Of a stretch of 64,000 nt of DNA, positions 27,301-42,300 are shown one piece after another. Within the stretch, counting starts at the first letter, position 1, and each line of letters begins with the position of its first letter. The stretch is from Apostichopus japonicus. Taxonomy: Eukaryota; Echinodermata; Holothuroidea; Aspidochirotida; Stichopodidae. Location of the stretch: the NCBI RefSeq assembly GCF_037975245.1, contig NC_092582.1, positions 26,664,077-26,728,076 on the forward strand, in the 5' to 3' direction. Below the pieces are notes generated by a model. It had not been told where the DNA came from. It did not search any database and saw only the letters and a program-made list of their open reading frames with translations. The position numbers and the translations under genes are program-made.

Positions 27301-30300
27301 TATTAATTGATTACAAAGTCTGAAACACCCTTAGCAAACAGTGACCTATTCAAAGGTTTCTCATGATGTTGGTGGGATATTAAAGGCTGTAGAAGGGGTT
27401 TGTTTTCGTTATGTATTCAAGACTTTCATTTACTATGGAAGCCTACCCCAATTCTTTCAGAATCCTGATGAAACAATCGATCGTTCTGCTACGTTATTCA
27501 CGCGATAACCATAACATTATGATAACAGTGTGTGCCAGTGAAATGGGATGCACACCATCACTATACTACGAATGCGTTGCGACGGCCGATATGGATGTTA
27601 GGTATTTGCAATAGGCGTAATGGAAATGATATTACAATGGACTCCTCATATTTTGTCACGAAAGACGATGCGACGGCGAATTTAATGTGGGCTGTACTGT
27701 AAATCACTATGTACCTTTCCATGAAAGGGATACATTGATTGTAGTTGTTGGTGTAGTCCATGTATCACATATTAGAGTATATCACAATGTACCCTTCCAT
27801 GAAAAGACTCATGTACCCTTCCATTAAAAGACTCCCTTAAAGAGGGAGGGAGGGACAGTTATATGATCTTACCAATGAGATCCCCAGACTCCATACATCA
27901 GCCCTGACATCATAAACTGGACATTAAAAGACTCCCTTAAAGAGGGAGGGGGGGACAGTTATATGATCTTACCAATGAGATCCCCAGACTCCATACATCA
28001 GCCCTGACATCATAAACTGGACATTAAAGACTCCCTTAAAGAGGGAGGGAGGGACAGTTATATGATCTTACCAATGAGATCCCCAGACTCCATACATCAG
28101 CCCTGACATCATAAACTGTACATTAAAAGACTCCCTTAAAGAGGGAGGGGGGGGGGGGGACAGTTATATGATCTTACCAATGAGATCCCCAGACTCCATA
28201 CATAAGCCCTGACATCATAAACTGTACATTAAAAGACTCCCTTAAAGAGGGAGGGAGGGACAGTTATAGGATCTTACCAATGAGATCCCCAGACTCCATA
28301 CATCAGCCCTGACATCATAAACTGGACATTAAAAGACTCCCTTAAAGAGGGAGGGGGGGACAGTTATATGATCTTACCAATGAGATCCCCAGACTCCATA
28401 CATCAGCCCTGACATCATAAACTGTACATTAAAAGACTCCCTTAAAGCGGGAGGGGGGGACAGTTATATGATCTTACCAATGAGATCCCCAGACTCCATA
28501 CATAAGCCCTGACATCATAAACTGTACATTAAAAGACTCCCTTAAAGAGGGAGGGGGGGACAGTTATATGATCTTACCAATGAGATCCCCAGACTCCATA
28601 CATCAGCCCTGACATCATAAACTGTACATCAAAAGACTCCCTTAAAGAGGGAGGGGGGGGGGACAGTTATAGGATCTTACCAATGAGATCCCCAGACTCC
28701 ATACATCAGCCCTGACATCATAAACTGGACTCTTTGGGTCTTCAGGCTCTATCCTCTCAGGCTGTAATTCAAGCAAGTTTCATATTCTACATTAATCCTA
28801 CATGCGTATATCATACATGAATTTATGCTGATTAATATGCAAAATTAACTACAAACTTGATGATCCAGACATATCTCAATTTTTTCTGCAAAATTCTTTG
28901 AGATGTTATGAAATAAGTATATTATACAGTTCAAATTTACAAGGTAATAACAACAAGTTCCAGGTATCACTGAAAGCTTACATCTGTCCACTACCAATCC
29001 CAAGGGAAAATGAAGTGTCTTGTGACATACATTCTTAAATAAGAATTTGATATATTAAATATAAATACCTAAGGAACAAACTGAAAGAGTTCTCAGTCTC
29101 TCCCCCTCAGAGTACTCAGTCTGCCCCAACCGCAAAAAAACTCAGTCTTCCCCCACCCCCCCCACCCCACAATATCCTGTAGTCACATCACCCCATGTTC
29201 CTTCAGTCCCATAAAGCCTTCCTTTGTCTTGTTTATATTTTGCACAGCACTTTTGATGTTGAAACTCCTGAAGGTTACATCCATAAATGACTTTGCAGCT
29301 TTATATGCGTAGCAGATGTATCCGTTTACTTAGTATTTAGATGTGCACTATCAGATGAATTACCCTTTGCCCTCCCACTGTTCCCTCTCCAGAGAAGCAT
29401 GTCAACACTGCAGCAAGCCTGCAAATGGTGATTGTTTTTCTGAAACTTACCGCCATGTAAGCTGTGCACCCTGCAACTCTGGTTCTAGCTTTTGAGTCTA
29501 CTAGTCTGCCACTGATGCCAAAATCACACAGCTTCACTGTTCCTTTCTCATCTAATAACATATTTGAAGGTTTAACATCTGCAAAGAGAATTAAAGAACT
29601 CAACATCAAGAAATGTAAGTGTGAAGTGAAACAAGAACATATCTTGAACTGGTCCACACAGAACCAAGGATATCATGGTCTTCTCTGAAATAGTTTAATT
29701 GCTGTCTAAATTAGGTTACAGATTCAGAATATTGTTTTCATTTCAGTTTCAGTGAAGGGTGATTGCATGGTCTATGAGTCACTCCAGAAACAAGGGTGCA
29801 GAGTTGTGAAATGTGTGGCATCCTTGGATTTAAGTCATTCTTTAATTTCCACCAAAAAACTACAACCTGAGGACCTATTGTTCCCAATTGCTATTGATTG
29901 TTAATCATTCTAAACTGGGCCCTAATTCAGGCACATATGGTTTGATGTCATATTTAAACTTGATCAAGTCTTCACCTTGTATCCACTAGTGTTTACATGG
30001 GTCCAAAAATCGGGAACCGGGTACCCAAGAGCTGTTACCCGTCGGGTATCCGGGTACTCGGAAAAATTTGTTTATCCCCAAGTAATTACATATTGGATGC
30101 TATAATAAATGAATTATATTCCCTACTGACAATGTTTTCATGTTCAAATACGTAGGTGTAAGATTTTGTTTCTTTCATTAACTTGTTAATAACTTCATAT
30201 AATTAACATTACTACTAACATCGCACTGCCGCCGCTGCTTATGCTTGCTCTCCACGTCTATTGGATCAGACCATATAAATATCCAATTTAGCTCTTAAAC

Positions 30301-33300
30301 AATTGTTACTACTACTATCTATTATGCAGGCCCAGGGTTCGCATTAGCCGCGATATTGCGCGACTCGCGCAATTTGATCGCATTTGGAAAAAACGATTAG
30401 TAAAAAGCCACTTGCGATTACTATTTTTTAGTTTACCCGTCCATAAACATCTCGTAAAATTCCTTGTCAGCCTTTCCTTCTATGAAATAAACGAATGAAT
30501 AAACAATAATTTCTTCCACATGGTAGCCTAACACCATATTAAGTCAATGAGAAATCTAGATAAGCCTAACCATCTGTTTATTTGCTGAAATTGTGACACA
30601 GGTATAAGATATCCATGGAATACTTTTATTATTGCCGTTACGTTCAACCACATGGTTGCCTAACACCACACTAAGTCTATGGGGTAATCTAGCCTAGCCA
30701 TCTGTTTATTAGCTGAAATTGTGACGCAGTTATAAGATATCCATGGAATACTTTCATTATTGCTATTATCTTAGACCACATGGTAGCCTAACGCCACACT
30801 ACGTCAATGGGAAACCGTCGGTTTGCAATTTTTTTTTTTTTAAATCAAACTTTGCGCAGGATTCCGGTAATAAATTAGGAACTGGATAGTATCGCGTCTG
30901 GCTGATACCTTCGTTATTGCTGTTATCTTCAACCACATGGTAGCCTAACACCACACTAAGTCAATGCGAAATCTGCATAACCATCGGTTTGCAAATTTTT
31001 AAAAAAAAATTCACACTTTGCGTAGGATTCGGGTAATAAATTAGGAACCGGGTAGAATCGCGTGGGGCGGTTACCTTCGTTATTGCTGTTATCTTCGACC
31101 ATATGGTTGCCTCACACCACACAAAGTCAATGGGAAATCTGCCTAACCGTCGGTTTGCAAATTTAAAAAAAAAAAATCACACTTTGCGTAGGATTCGAGT
31201 AATAAATTAGGAACCGGGTAGTATCGCTTCGAGCGGATACCTTCGTTATTGCTGTTATCTTCGACCACATGGTAGCCTAACTTCACACTGAGTCAATGCG
31301 AAATCGGCCTAACCATCGGTTTGCAAAAATTTAAAAAAAAAATCACACTTGCTGCGTAGGATTCGGGTAATAAATTAGGAACCGGGTAGAATCGCGTCTG
31401 GCGGGTACCTTCTTTATTGCTGTTATCTTCGACCACATGGTAGCCTAACACAACACTGAGTCAATGCGAAATCTGCCTAACCATCGGTTTGCAAAAATTA
31501 AAAAAAAAAATCACACTTTGCGTAGGATTCGGGTAATAAATTAGGAACCGGGTAGAATCGTGTCTGGCGGGTACCTTCGTTATTGCTGTTATCTTCAACC
31601 ACATGGTTGCCTAACACCACACTAAGTCAATGGGAAATCTGCCTAACCGTCGGTTTGCAAAAAATTTTTAAAAAAATCACACTTTGCGTAGGATTCGAGT
31701 AATAAATAAGGAACCGGGTAGTAATGCGTCGGGCAGGTACCTTAGTTATTGCTGTTATCTTCGACCACATGGTTGCTTAACACCACACTAAGTCAATGGG
31801 AAATCTGCCTAACCGTCGGTTTGCCAATTTTTTTTTTTTTTTTAAATCACACTTTGCATAGGATTCGGGTAATAAATTAGGAACCGGGTAGTATCGCATC
31901 GGGCGGGTACCCGGATAACCCGTGCAAACACTAATATCCACACGTGGAGCAACATTACATCTGTGGTGTCTCCCTAATGGAGTCAATGTTTCTTAACTGG
32001 AACTTTGTTCATTATGGGTTTTCTTGATCACTTATACCTATAATGATGTTTGGGCTTGTGTCTATTTAAACAACAGAAGCATAGTAATTTCAAAGGCTTA
32101 CCTTAAGTTATTTTCTTACTAATTTTTTAAACATAATAACAAGGAAGTAGAAGAGGGCCATGGGGGAGACGGGGGGGGGGGGGGGGTGATGACATGGACA
32201 ATTGTTTAGATTGATTGGACTCACCTCTATGCATGACTCCATGATTATCTTTCAAATAATTAAGTCCATTTACAATCTGCAATAAAAAAAATTGAAAATA
32301 TAATAAGGACTACAAATCATCATTAACGATGGAAAGGAAAATCAATAATTTATGATTAAATGAGAAAGAATACATAACTAGCTGTTTACTAGCAGTTTAT
32401 AGCTGACATTGTTAAAGATAATCAAACTGATCAAATAACAGTTATTTTATCTGCAAGCCTCAAAAAGTTTTGAAACTACTTGCCATTTGGCAAGGCCTAA
32501 AATTCTGCCAGCAAAAACAGACACATTCACTTGGCACTGATCATGATGGTATAGTCTCAATACAAGTAGAAGAATGTACAATGCTAATGAAAGTTCAAAT
32601 CCAATACAATGCAGTTTAATGTTAGACTAACAATGAGTACCATGGAAATCTTGTAAGCATTACTCAGCTATTAAAAGAAATTGAAAAGATTGTAAACAGT
32701 ATCATTAATATGATGACTGACCAGTGTTGCTGGTATCATTGTTAGATTCATACAGGCTACTTGAACCATGTTTTGCACAAAGTATATCAGGTTTGATTCA
32801 TACAGGCTACTTGAACAATGTTCTGTACAAAGTATATCAGGTTTGATTCATACAGGCTACTTGAACCATGTTCTGTACAAAGTATATCAGGTTTGATTCA
32901 TAAAGGCTGCTTGAACCATGTTCTGTACAAAGTATATCAGGTTTGATTCATACAGGCTACTTGAACCATGTTCTGTACAAAGTATACAGGCTACTTGAAC
33001 CATGTACTGTACAAAGTATATCAGGTTTGATTCATACAGGCTACTTGAACCATGTACTGTACAAAGTTCATCAGGTTTGATTCATACAGACTACTTGAAC
33101 CATGTCCTGTACAAAGTATATCAGGTTTGATTCATACAGGCTTCTTGAACCATGATCTGTACAAATATCAGGTTTGATTAATACAGGCTATTTGAACCAT
33201 GTTCTGTACAAAGTATATCAGGTTTGATTCATACAGGCTACTTGAACCATGTTCTGTACAAACTATATCAGGCTAGATTCATACAGGCTACTTGAACCAT

Positions 33301-36300
33301 GTTCTGTACAAAGTATATCAGGTTTATATCAGGTTTGATTCATACAGGCTACTTGAACCATGTTCTGTACAAAGTATATCAGGTTTGATTCATACAGGCT
33401 ACTTGAGCCATGTACTGTACAAAGTATATCAGGTTTGATTCATACAGGCTACTTGAACCATGTACTGTACAAAGTGTATCAGGTTTGATTCATACAGGCT
33501 GCTTGAACCATGTTCTGTACAAAGTATGTCAGGTTTGATTCATACAGGCTACTTGAACTATGTACTGTACAAAGTTCATCAGGTTTGATTCATACAGGCT
33601 ACTTGAACCATGTACTGTACAAAGTATATCAGGTTTGATTCATACAGGCTACTTGAACCATGTACTGTACAAAGTTTATCAGGTTAGATTCATTCAGGCT
33701 ACTTGAACCATGTACTGTACAAAGTATATCAGGTTTGATTCATACAGGCTACTTGAGCCATGTTCTGTACAAAGTATATCAGGTTTGATTCATACAGGCT
33801 ACTTGAACCATGTACTGTACAAAGTGTATCAGGTTTGATTCATACAGGCTACTTGAACCATGTACTGTACAAAGTATATCAGGTTTGATTCATACAGGCT
33901 GCTTGAACCATGTTCTGTACAAAGTACAGTATATCAGGTTTGATTCATACAGGCTACTTGAACCATGTTCTGTACAAAGTATATCAGGTTTGATTCATAC
34001 AGGCTACTTGAACCATGTACTGTACAAAGTATATCAGGTTTGATTCATACAGGCTACTTGAACCATGTACTGTACAAAGTATATCAGGTTTGATTCATAC
34101 AGGCTACTTGAACCATGTACTGTACAAAGTATATCAGGTTTGATTCATACAGGCTACTTGAACCATGTACTGTACAAAGTATATCAGGTTTGATTCATAC
34201 AGGCTACTTGAACCATGTACTGTACAAAGTATATCAGGTTTGATTCATACAGGCTACTTGAACCATGTACTGTACAAAGTTTATCAGGTTTGATTCATTC
34301 AGGCTACTTGAACCATGTACTGTACAAAGTATATCAGGTTTGATTCATTCAGGCTACTTGAGTCATTTTCTGTACAAAGTGTATCAGGTTTGATTCATAC
34401 AGGCTACTTGAACCATGTACTGTACAAAGTATATCAGGTTTGATTCATTTAGGCTGCTTCAGTCATTTTCTGTACAAAGTATATCAGGTTTGATTCATAC
34501 AGGCTACTTGAGCCATGTACTGTACAAAGTATATCAGGTTTGATTCATACAGGCTACTTGAACCATGTACTGTACAAAGTTTATCAGGTTAGATTCATTC
34601 AGGCTACTTGAACCATGTACTGTACAAAGTATATCAGGTTTGATTCATACAGGCTACTTGAGCCATGTTCTGTACAAAGTATATCAGGTTTGATTCATAC
34701 AGGCTACTTGAACCATGTACTGTACAAAGTGTATCAGGTTTGATTCATACAGGCTACTTGAACCATGTACTGTACAAAGTATATCAGGTTTGATTCATAC
34801 AGGCTGCTTGAACCATGTTCTGTACAAAGTACAGTATATCAGGTTTGATTCATACAGGCTACTTGAACCATGTACTGTACAAAGTATATCAGGTTTGATT
34901 CATACAGGCTACTTGAACCATGTACTGTACAAAGTATATCAGGTTTGATTCATACAGGCTACTTGAACCATGTACTGTACAAAGTTTATCAGGTTTGATT
35001 CATTCAGGCTACTTGAACCATGTACTGTACAAAGTATATCAGGTTTGATTCATTCAGGCTACTTGAGTCATTTTCTGTACAAAGTGTATCAGGTTTGATT
35101 CATACAGGCTACTTGAACCATGTACTGTACAAAGTATATCAGGTTTGATTCATTTAGGCTGCTTCAGTCATTTTCTGTACAAAGTATATCAGGTTTGATT
35201 CATACAGGCTACTTGAGCCATGTACTGTACAAAGTATATCAGGTTAGATTCATACAGGCTACTTGAGCCATGTACTGTACAAAGTATATCAGGTTTGATT
35301 CATTCAGGCTACTTGAGTCATTTTCTGTACAAAGTGTATTCACAGTCAGCTCGTGATTAGACTCGATGTAGTTAATGACCGAAAAGCTGCTATTGTATGG
35401 AAGCTTGGTAGGTCTAGTCTTGTCAAATTCGACAAGAGCAAATCAATTTTGACTAGAACAGAATGGAACCAATAACCTTGTTTTTTGATGAAACTGTTGT
35501 GAAGATGTCAGCCATCAATGTTTCAATCTATCCTTTCTTCATTCAAAAGTAATTAATCAGAGTAAATTTTGATTTGATGAGCATCTGAGCCATTCTGAGA
35601 AAGGACATCAGACTGTTAAAACATGCCTCAAAGACAAATAAAAACAAACTATCATAAATAGGCATATACAAACGTACTGAAACCACCATTTTGCCAATAA
35701 TCTGCTCTGGTATGGGCTCTTTAAGTTTTTTTATAAGTTTGTCCAGACAAGTTGACATCTGTTCCATGCAGATCCAGACTTCACTCTGTAAGGCAATCAT
35801 GAAACTAGTAATCAAAATATAGTAGTACTACAAAATGTGACAACTTCAGCTATCAATGATTCAAGAATCCAATGTAAATTCATCATGTTGCTTGGCTTAT
35901 GGTTCTCTTTTACTAGTCATGAAAAATCTTAAGCCAGAACCCTTTCATTTAAATAACTTACAGTGGCAACAACAAAAGGTGATACTTCTATAGCTCCTCC
36001 ATGTTCTATCTCCTGCCAGACTCTGTAACATTTTTACCTAATTTGGTATTCCTGACCTTCTTCAACTTGCTTTATAGCCTGATTATGCATTATTCCATTA
36101 TAGACATGAACACACTGATCTCTTACCCTACACTCTTTCTTTGCTACTATTTATTATCATCACACTGTGCATACATACTTCTATAGCTCCTCCATGTTCT
36201 ATCTCCTGCCAGACTCTGTAACATTTTTACCTAATTTGGTATTCCTTACCTTCTTCAACTTGCTTTATAGCCTGATTATGCATTATTCCATTATAGACAT

Positions 36301-39300
36301 GAACATACTGATCTCTTACCCTACACTCTTTCTTTGCTACTATTTATTATCATCACACTGTGCATACATACTTTATGACCGCAACAACTGAAGGTGATGG
36401 TCTTACCGGTGTGACAATTGCTCCCATACACTGCACAATGTACGGACAGCTATGACTCTTCAGAACAATATCCAAATCCATCAATATCCTCTTGTTCTCT
36501 TCTCTGTTGCCAGATCTTCTCATTTGCTAAAAAGTGGGATAAAATGTCTTGAGACTAAAGTAACATGTTATTGTCACAAAATTTATATTATTGTTGAAGT
36601 ACGAGGGCAAACAGTGGTAGCATTGTATCTTCATTCAAGGAGACCATGTTAAACAACATTAGAAACTATGTTCATGTATGCACTGGTTCACATTCATGTT
36701 CTATTCTGATATAGGGTTGGGTAGAGGATGTGGGTGGGAGGGGAGGGGGAGGGTGAGTTACATGCATACAGACAATTTGAAGCAGAAGATTACCATACCA
36801 AATAATTCAGTATACCGTGAACTATGGGGAGGGGTGTTGGGGGAGGGTGTTGGGGAGGGTGTTGGGGGAGGGTGTTGGGGGAGGGTGTTGGGGGAGGGTG
36901 TTGGGGGAGGGTGTTGGGGGAGGGTGTTGGGGGAGGGTGTTGGGGGAGGGTGTTGGGGGAGGGTGTTGGGGGAGGGTGTTGGGGAGGGTGTTGGGGGAGG
37001 GTGTTGGGGGAGGGTGTTGGGGGAGGGGGAAGAAAGTCAAAGAGTATTAGACAGAACACTTTTAATAAATATTATGTTGAACAGTATGTATCCTTTAATG
37101 TTATATTATGTTGAACAGTATGTATCCTTTAATGTTATATTATGTTGAACAGTATGTATCCTTTAATGTTATATTATGTTGAACAGTATGTATCCTTTAA
37201 TGTTATCTTGTTGAACAGTATGTATCCTTTAATGTTGAACAGTATGTATCCTTTAATGTTATATTGTTGAACAGTATGTATCCTTTAATGTTACATTGTT
37301 GAACAGTATGTATCCTTTAATGTTATATTATGTTGAACAGTATGTATCCTTTAATGTTATATTATGTTGAACAGTATGTATCCTTTAATGTTATATTATG
37401 TTGAACAGTATGTATCCTTTAATGTTATATTGTTGAACAGTATGTATCCTTTAATGTTATATTATGTTGAACAGTATGTATCCTTTAATGTTATATTGTT
37501 GAACAGTATGCATCCTTTAATGTTATATTATGTTGAACAGTATGTATCCTTTAATGTTATATTGTTGAACAGTATGTATCCTTTAATGTTATATTGTTGA
37601 ACAGTATGTATCCTTTAATGTTATATTATGTTGAACAGTATGTATCCTTTAATGTTATATTGTTGAACAGTATGTATCCTTTAATGTTATATTATGTTGA
37701 ACAGTATGTATCCTTTAATGTTATATTATGTTGAACAGTATGTATCCTTTAATGTTATATTATGTTGAACAGTATGTATCCTTTAATGTTATATTGTTGA
37801 ACAGTATGTATCCTTTAATGTTATATTATGTTGAACAGTATGTATCCTTTAATGTTATATTATGTTGAACAGTATGTATCCTTTAATGTTATATTATGTT
37901 GAACAGTATGTATCCTTTAATGTTATATTATGTTGAACAGTATGTATCCTTTAATGTTATATTGTTGAACAGTATGTATCCTTTAATGTTATATTATGTT
38001 GAACAGTATGTATCCTTTAATGTTATATTGTGTTGAACAGTATGTATCCTTTCTGACTCACAAACATTGCAAGTTGTCTTACTAAAAACAAATTACTAGT
38101 CAAGGATATCTTTTATTTTTTTTGTGGCAGAAGCTTTAGGTTCTAAGAAACTTCCTATAATCAGTTTCAGTAATTATTTTTTCCTTGATAACTGCTCCAA
38201 CTGCAATTCTCTTACCAAGTTACCAGTTTTCAGTAAAAGACTAGTCTGCATGAAAACAATCACAAACACATCAGATTGCCAGCAAAAATATAGTAAGGAG
38301 AGCAAAGTAAGCGAAGAGTTTACTGGACTACTTAACATTATTGGCCTAATGAACCAAACTAAAGGTCATATAGCCAACTTAGTAAATCCACAAAACATCA
38401 TCAGCCTAACATCTAGATAGTAGATTAATAAGTTAGGGAAAACATGTTGGCCTAATGCAGTGGAGGAAACATCAATTCGCTAACATAATAAGGCTTAACA
38501 TCGTGGACCTACTATAGTAGGCCTTAATATCATTGAACGAACATAATAGGGGGAAACATCATCAGACTAATGTAGTAAGCCTTAATATCATTGAACGAAC
38601 ATAATAGGGGGGGAGGAATCATAAGACTACAGTAACATAGTAGGCCTTAATATCATTGACCTAACATAATAGGGGGAAACATCATCAGACTAATGTAGTA
38701 AGCCTTAATATCATTGACCTAACATAATAGGGGGGAGGAATCATTAGACTACAGTAACATAGTAAGCCTTAATATCATTGAACGAACATAATAGGGGGAA
38801 ACATCATCAGACTAATGTAGTAAGCCTTAATATCATTGACCTAACATAATAGGGGGGGGGGGGGAATCATTAGACTACAGTAACATAGTAAGCCTTCATA
38901 TCATTGACCTAACATAATAGGGGGAAACATCATCAGACTAATGTAGTAAGCCTTAATATCATTGACCTAACATAATAGGGGGGGAGGGAGGAATCATTAG
39001 ACTACAGTAACATAGTAAGCCTTAATATCATTGAACTAACATAATAGGGGGAAACATCATCAGACTAATGTAGTAAGCCTTAATATCATTGACCTAACAT
39101 AATAGGGGGGGGGGGGGAGGAATCATTAGACTACAGTAACATAGTAAGCCTTCATATCATTGACCTAACATAATAGGGGGAAACATCATCAGACTAATGT
39201 AGTAAGCCTTAATATCATTGACCTAACATAATAGGGGGGAGGAATCATTAGACTACAGTAACATAGTAAGCCTTCATATCATTGACCTAACATAATAGGG

Positions 39301-42300
39301 GGAATCATTAGAGGTAACATAGTAAGCCTTTATATCATTGACCTAACATAGTAAAGGATACACATTGCCTTAAAATAGTCAGGGACACACATCATCAGAC
39401 TTACATAGGAAGGCTTTATATGACTGACCTAACAAAGAAAAACTTAACATTATTGACCTCAAATAGTCCGAGGAAATACCATGACACTGACCTAGTACAA
39501 CATTGCAATAACATAGGGAAGCATCATTGGAGTAATGCGATGAATAATGATCAGACTAACATACTAACATATAGACTAACATAGGCGTAGTGACCTAGTA
39601 CGCCTGAACATCATTGCAATAACATAGGGAAGCATCATTGGAGTAATGCGATGAATAATGATCAGACTAACATACTAACATATAGACTAACATAGGCGTA
39701 CTGACCTACTGTAGTACGCCTGAACATCATTGCAATAACATAGGGAAGCATCATTGGAGTAATGCGATGAATAATGATCAGACTAACATACTAACATTAA
39801 GCTTGCACGGTTTCGTGAAAACTTACAACCGGTTTTTCTCTAGCAAAAAACCGAATCTGGCTCAAAAACCGGTTTTTCCCCCCTCCCGAATTGCATTGAA
39901 AACATCCACATCTCGATCGCTAAGAAGCGTATTTTTGAAGCTTTACCAACAGCGTGTTCAAGTATGTTCGTTCGCAGTAAATTGTTAAAAATAAGAAGAA
40001 TAAATTCAAGAAATGTTACTGCCTACATGACTGTCACTTTATAACCCACGTTAACTAAACTGAAGTAAATATGTCGAAAAGAAATGTGTTAGTAAACATT
40101 TTTCTTAAAGTTTTAACATCACGTACACGTATCGTTTGTCTTGTGTTTACTGTACTTCACGAAGTTCAAATTCGTGTTCAGAAAAAAAATATCACGTTCA
40201 TGTTAAATGTTATATTATATGTTATATTTTCGGAGATGAGCGCCGAGCGTAAACCCCATTATGACCAATTGGAGATCGTAAAAAAAATGCCTTACAATAT
40301 GATTGGTCCAATGAAGGTACCAAATTGCATGAGGCTCTAGCCATGTTCGCGGGTGGTATCTTGGCGGTAAAATAAATTTCTCTTCAAGGAGTGAAGAGAA
40401 TTTACCGTCTACACTTTCAAGTACAAGTTGAAAAATATCCCTGGCAAAAGCGGGGATTAGGTCGGCAAAGAATATAAATTGTTAACGTTTAAGTTGGAAA
40501 CATGTGTTCTTCAACGCAAACAAAAAACCAACTGAGAGACGCCTTGTCTGATAACTGATAAGAAGAAATGTTTAAAGGAAACTTACAAAGAAAGTAAAAT
40601 CTATTAGCATACAAAGGAGAATTGTCCCAACAGCAACATCTGTAATTTCCAGCCATGTATGCAACATTTTTACTCCTTTAATATTCCTTGACTCAAGCCT
40701 GACGCCAGGTGTCTCTTGTGAATAATGGACTGTGATTGTTCTAATGTTACTTGTTGCATCTTAGTTGTTAAACTCAGAGCCCCCCCGTGATTGTTCTAAA
40801 GTTACTTGTTGCATCTTAGTTGTTAAACTCAGAGCCCCCCCGTGATTGGTCATTGTTCTAATGTTACTTGTTGCATCTTAGTTGTTAAACTCCCAGAGCC
40901 CCCCGCCATCCTGTGACTGTACATGTCGTATGGTATTGTGGATTGCGCAATGTACCTTTCAAGTTTTAACGTTCATTTTTTGAACACGAACTGTGATCAA
41001 TGTGTTTGAAAAGATTTTCTCCATATCCTCTACTATTAAATTGAAGTTGAATAATAAGAACAAAACAAAGAGGACAAACACGTCGGATATAACAATTTAT
41101 TTTGAACTGCATCTCGTCATTTGAGTGTGTACTTCTCACAACTACTAACGTTGGCCACCAAGGTCAGTTCAATACTACAAGGTACCTAACTGATGCACGC
41201 ATATAAGGGCTGCATAGCCTAATGTTAGGCCTAGCTATCCACGCTCAAGCACTGGTTATGGCGTGTGCCGATCGTAGCTGACTATGTCGTCTTTCAGAAA
41301 AGCTTTCCCTTGTTGCAATTTACTTTCATATTGCAAAAAGAACTGTAAATAGGAGAAACCAAAGTCAACAAACTTTGTTTTTTCCAGTATTTGCAATTCA
41401 CATTTCGGTTTTTCCGGTTTTTTCGGTTTTTCGGTTTTCTTAAAATAAAAAATAGTACCGAAATTCGGTTGGAAAAAACCGGTTTCGGTACTAAAACCGG
41501 TTTACCGTGCAAGCTTAACTAACATACAGACTAACATAGGCGTACTGACCTGCTGTAGTACGCCTATGTATGTAGTGCGATGAATAATGATCAGACTAAC
41601 ATAGTAGGTGAAAACTATATCATAGTAAGTGACAGAAACATGTTAGATGTAAGCAACTGCTTATGTTAAAAATGAAAAACATTGCTATTGTCATTTTCAA
41701 AGGGACACTAGTAATTCTCTATGTTCTGCATAGCAGCTGCACATTACTTTGTCACACTGTATATCCATTGCAGAAATGAACTGATCACAAACTCTTTTCA
41801 TGCAGTTAATTCTTCTTGCAGCATGTTAATACTGACAATGTTTGTCCAATAGAGGGTTACATGATCTTACCTTTACAGCCACTATTTCATTTGATTCTTT
41901 GTGCTTCATTTCAACAACATGACCACAGCTGCCAGTTCCAAGTTCCTTGACAAAGTCCAGGCTATCGACTGTGATTTTGTACACCTAAGAACCATAATGG
42001 AAGAACTATTGATATGAAGAAGCTAGAAAATTCCTCCAATCAACAAGTTCTATATTAGTAGAGTAGAACAGTCATGAGTTACAAATATACAACATTATTC
42101 AATTTTGCAATAAAATCAATTTTCAAATTAATAGCCAAACATATGCAACAGTAGAACATAAATAATTACACAACATCATCCCATTTTGTGACGACAACAA
42201 GCAGCCTCTCTGGTGAATCAAATTTGTAATCTATATTTAACCTACATTTGGAGAACTTTAATGTCACTTTTTGGTTCATGGTACTACAATACAAAATAAC

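Noticed and set aside
27861-28680. The extra exon 9 copies as real alternative coding exons
   Set aside because: They lack the PERIEPEDP codons and are 44 nt, which would shift the frame. Kept as pseudo-exons, not coding exons.
29337-29657. Start codon within exon 8 taken as an independent short kinase gene
   Set aside because: The kinase block is bounded by a clear acceptor and donor and joins exons 7 and 9 in phase; the extra residues on either side are intron.
36678-37148. Gly/Trp-rich and Pro-rich open frames
   Set aside because: Pure translation of the 13-bp G-rich array in several frames at once; there is no unique sequence of protein character.
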